This document shows, one piece after another, positions 13,617 to 15,693 of a DNA stretch of 15,693 nt. The notes under the pieces were generated by a model that made no database searches, was not told the DNA's origin, and saw nothing but the letters and a program-made list of their open reading frames with translations. Source of the DNA: Candidatus Uhrbacteria bacterium RIFOXYB12_FULL_58_10 (GTDB lineage: Bacteria; Patescibacteriota; Patescibacteriia; 2-12-FULL-57-11). The DNA lies in the NCBI GenBank assembly GCA_943359495.1, contig CALRHY010000006.1, forward strand, positions 1 to 15,693, read 5' to 3'. Every line of letters starts with the position of its first letter. Positions within the stretch are counted from its first letter, which is position 1. The position numbers and the translations under genes were made by a program.

Positions 13617-13872
13617 ATCGATGCCGTTAGGGGGTTTGGGGGGCGGCGACTGTTTGAGCACTTATAAAAGTATTGTCATTGCGTCTTCGAGACCCTGAGG
13701 GGTCATCAGACCCTCGAACGGGAGGGAGCGTCTGGCGACGCGGCAATCCAGTCGGGTCGGACGCGAGTCGACATCGTCGACTGGATTGCCGCGTCGTCCC
13801 CGACGGACTCCTCGCAAGGACAAAGAGGGCTTTTGGGATTCGCCAAAAGAATGTCGGACGACGATATCGACT
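13617..13872. repeat. Family C repeat, copy 2, split by a family A element
   Basis: The left arm has AGGGGGTTTGGGGGG and then CTGTTTGAGC; the right arm has CTTTTGGGATTCGCCAAAA, GTCGGACGACGATATCG. These match copy 1 at 7774-7925. In this copy the middle is replaced by a complete family A element, indicating nested insertion or a modular repeat. Confidence 0.65.
13672..13824. repeat. Family A palindromic element, longest copy
   Basis: It begins ATTGTCATTGCG and ends CTCCTCGCAAGGACAAA, inverted to each other. Inside is a perfect 19-bp inverted repeat, CGACGCGGCAATCCAGTCG (13736-13754) and its complement (13778-13796), around a 23-base loop. A further small hairpin, GACCC-TGAG-GGGTC, lies near 13691-13704. 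The stem would be very stable in RNA, but no T-run follows it. Confidence 0.8.
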
Positions 13873-13895
13873 TTACAAAAGAAAACCTCTTCTGG

Positions 13896-13924
13896 TTGAC
13901 ACAATCATCTTTCTCACGTAGCGT
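13896..13924 (+). promoter_or_regulatory. Candidate promoter of topA
   Basis: TTGACA (13896-13901), a 17-base spacer and TAGCGT (13919-13924): perfect -35, weak -10. It would give a leader of about 60 bases. A competing candidate is TTTCCA, 17 bases, then TACCAT, ending about 14 bases before the ATG. Which one is used cannot be decided from sequence. Confidence 0.45.
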
Positions 13925-13992
13925 TTCGTTCTTGAAGGCCACATCCGCCGTTTTCCAATGCTGGCCGCGCCGTGTACCATATCTGTATTCCC

Positions 13993-15693
13993 ATGGCTAC
14001 CAAAACTCCAAAGACCTCAAAAAAACAACTCGTCATCGTTGAGTCTCCGACAAAAGCGAAGACCATTAGCCGTTTTCTCGGAAACAAATTCATAGTCAAA
14101 GCATCTTTTGGCCACGTCCGTGATTTGCCCAAAAGCGACATCGGCGTTGATCTGGAAGGTGGAACATTTCTTCCCCATTACGTCGTCCCAGCAAAAGCAC
14201 GAGCTATCGTGACGGAGTTAAAAAAGCTAGCAAAGACTGCGGAAAAAATCTATTTCGCAACAGATGAAGACCGCGAAGGAGAGGCTATCTCCTGGCACTT
14301 ACGTCAGTTGCTTGGTGTTGCCCCAGAGAAAACGGCGCGCATTACCTTTCATGAAATTACCGAAAAAGCCATTGCAAACGCCCTCGCACATCCGCGTGAT
14401 ATTGATGATGCACAGGTGGATGCACAGCAAGCGCGGCGTGTGCTCGACCGTTTGGTTGGCTACGAACTGTCGCCATTTTTGTGGCACAAAGTCCGCCGTG
14501 GCCTTTCTGCCGGGCGCGTCCAATCCGTCACCGTTCGTTTGATCGTAGAACGCGAACGAGAAATTTTAGCGTTTCTCACCGAAGAATATTGGAGCATTGA
14601 AGCGTTGTTTCAAACAGAAAAAAATGCCGAAATTCCGGCAACATTGCAAAGCATCAAAGGATCCTCACTCGATAAGTTTTTTATCAAGACCGGAGACCAA
14701 GCAGAAAAGCTGGCCGCCGACATGCGCGCCGCGGATTGGAAGATTGGTCGTGTTGAACGAAAAAACGTCCACCGCAGCCCTGCCGCACCATACACCACGT
14801 CGACCTTGCAGCAGGATGCGAACCGCAAGCTCGGCATGAGCGCGAAGCAAGCAATGATGGTTGCTCAACAATTGTACGAAGGAATCGAATTGCCAGGCGA
14901 AGGATCGGTCGGTTTGATCACCTACATGCGTACCGATTCGGTAAACCTAGCCGAATCTTTTGTCGAAGGAGCGCGCGATTGGGTAACGCAGACCTTCGGC
15001 AAAAATCATCTCACGGAGCAACCACGCCGCTACACAGCAAAATCAAAACTTGCCCAAGAGGCCCATGAAGCCGTTCGTCCGACAGAGGCGAGCCGGACGC
15101 CGGAGTCGCTGAAGAGCGTCCTCGAAGGATCGCAATGGAAACTCTACGACCTTATCTGGCGTCGTGCAGTCGCCTCGCAAATGGAAAACGCCACCATGGA
15201 AGCAACCACCGTGGATATTGTTGGTGGAGATTTTTCCTGCCGTGCAAACGGTTCGGTTATTATCTTCCCAGGCTTCCTCGCCGTGGCAACGGAAACACAA
15301 AAAGAAGACACCTTGCTGCCTGTCTTAACCGAAGGCGAAAAGTTGGCCGCAAAAACGGTTGAACCAAAACAGCATTTCACTGAACCGCCACCTCGCTACA
15401 GCGACGCATCCATTGTTAAAATAATGGAAGAGTATGGCATCGGTCGCCCATCCACCTACGCGCCAACCATTTCGACCGTGATCGACCGTGGCTATGTCGA
15501 GCGCATCGAAAATCGTCGCCTGAAACCGACAGAAACCGCCTTCCTCGTCACCGACCTCCTTGTCGAACACTTCCCAGGCATCGTCGACTACGCCTTCACT
15601 GCAAAAATGGAAGATGATTTGGATTTGGTCGCCGAAGGAAAAACCGCCTGGGTGCCAATGATCAAAACGTTCTACCACCCCTTCCACGAAACA
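13993..15693 (+). CDS. topA: DNA topoisomerase I (partial, runs off right edge)
   Basis: The first 567 residues of a type IA topoisomerase, which relaxes negative supercoils. After a Lys/Thr-rich start, the Toprim domain begins KQLVIVESPTKAKTI (11-25) and includes GHVRDLPKSD and DEDREGEAISWHL (91-103), with the metal-binding DxDxE. GLSAGRVQSVTVRLI (170-184) follows. The active-site Tyr311 is in GLITYMRTDSV (307-317). KSKLAQEAHEAVRPT and YGIGRPSTYAPTISTVIDRG are further family motifs. All catalytic residues expected in this part are present. The C-terminal domains, including any zinc ribbons, are outside the window. The start at 13993 (ATGGCTACC) has no Shine-Dalgarno. Confidence 0.97.
   Translation, partial: MATKTPKTSKKQLVIVESPTKAKTISRFLGNKFIVKASFGHVRDLPKSDIGVDLEGGTFLPHYVVPAKARAIVTELKKLAKTAEKIYFATDEDREGEAISWHLRQLLGVAPEKTARITFHEITEKAIANALAHPRDIDDAQVDAQQARRVLDRLVGYELSPFLWHKVRRGLSAGRVQSVTVRLIVEREREILAFLTEEYWSIEALFQTEKNAEIPATLQSIKGSSLDKFFIKTGDQAEKLAADMRAADWKIGRVERKNVHRSPAAPYTTSTLQQDANRKLGMSAKQAMMVAQQLYEGIELPGEGSVGLITYMRTDSVNLAESFVEGARDWVTQTFGKNHLTEQPRRYTAKSKLAQEAHEAVRPTEASRTPESLKSVLEGSQWKLYDLIWRRAVASQMENATMEATTVDIVGGDFSCRANGSVIIFPGFLAVATETQKEDTLLPVLTEGEKLAAKTVEPKQHFTEPPPRYSDASIVKIMEEYGIGRPSTYAPTISTVIDRGYVERIENRRLKPTETAFLVTDLLVEHFPGIVDYAFTAKMEDDLDLVAEGKTAWVPMIKTFYHPFHET

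Larger units (their letters stand above)
13607..13992. other. Intergenic repeat region before topA
   Basis: No gene is supported. It contains the two arms of a family C repeat (about 13617-13671 and 13825-13872) separated by a family A element (13672-13824), and then a stretch with the topA promoter candidates. No clear terminator for the upstream operon is seen. Confidence 0.65.

Noticed and set aside
13672..13824. Insertion sequence or intrinsic terminator
   Set aside because: There is no transposase, and the long stem is not followed by a T-run. It fits a small palindromic repeat family with other copies in the window.

Overview
The window looks like a chromosomal segment of a small-genome bacterium, most likely a member of the Patescibacteria (Candidate Phyla Radiation). 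This is inferred from compact housekeeping genes in an unusual order (nusA next to yidC, no rimP or infB), a short Gram-positive-type YidC, a NusA with an enlarged N-terminal domain, and few Shine-Dalgarno sequences. Base composition is moderate (about 47-52% G+C in most lines I counted). UGA is used as a stop (wzy, der, pth), so the genetic code is standard. The phylum assignment is inference; no rRNA is present to confirm it.

Layout. Two divergent transcription blocks start from back-to-back promoters near 6840-6905. The leftward (minus) block is nusA, yidC, a PRC-barrel protein, a nucleotidyltransferase-fold protein, a SAM methyltransferase and a Wzy/O-antigen-ligase-type membrane protein. 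It is followed by a separate G+C-rich hypothetical gene with its own near-consensus promoter and Shine-Dalgarno (119-760). The rightward (plus) block is tRNA-Val(CAC) with its own promoter and terminator, a transglutaminase-like hypothetical protein, an LCP-LytR_C cell-wall protein, der, pth, dprA, a RimK-like ATP-grasp protein, and the first 567 codons of topA, which runs off the right edge.

The gaps between these genes are filled with dispersed palindromic repeats. Family A starts with TTGTCATTGCGAGGAG-type ends and has three copies; one lies inside the wzy coding sequence as an exact in-frame 34-codon insertion. Family B (GCGAAACGCGAAACTCGTAA-type arms) has three copies, each just upstream of a start codon. 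Family C (TTTTGGGATTCGCCAAAA plus a G-rich, TGTTTGAGC-containing arm) has two copies, one of them apparently split by a family A element. There is also one copy of a common GGATCCCCGCCTTCGCG-type palindrome.

The genes work in information processing (NusA, Der, Pth, TopA, tRNA), membrane protein insertion (YidC), cell-surface polymer assembly (Wzy-like, LCP, methyltransferase) and DNA uptake or recombination (DprA). I see no obvious new defence, mobile or biosynthetic system. The features most worth following are the repeat-derived peptide inside the Wzy-like protein, the promoter-plus-terminator arrangement ahead of nusA, and the repeats placed in front of start codons.
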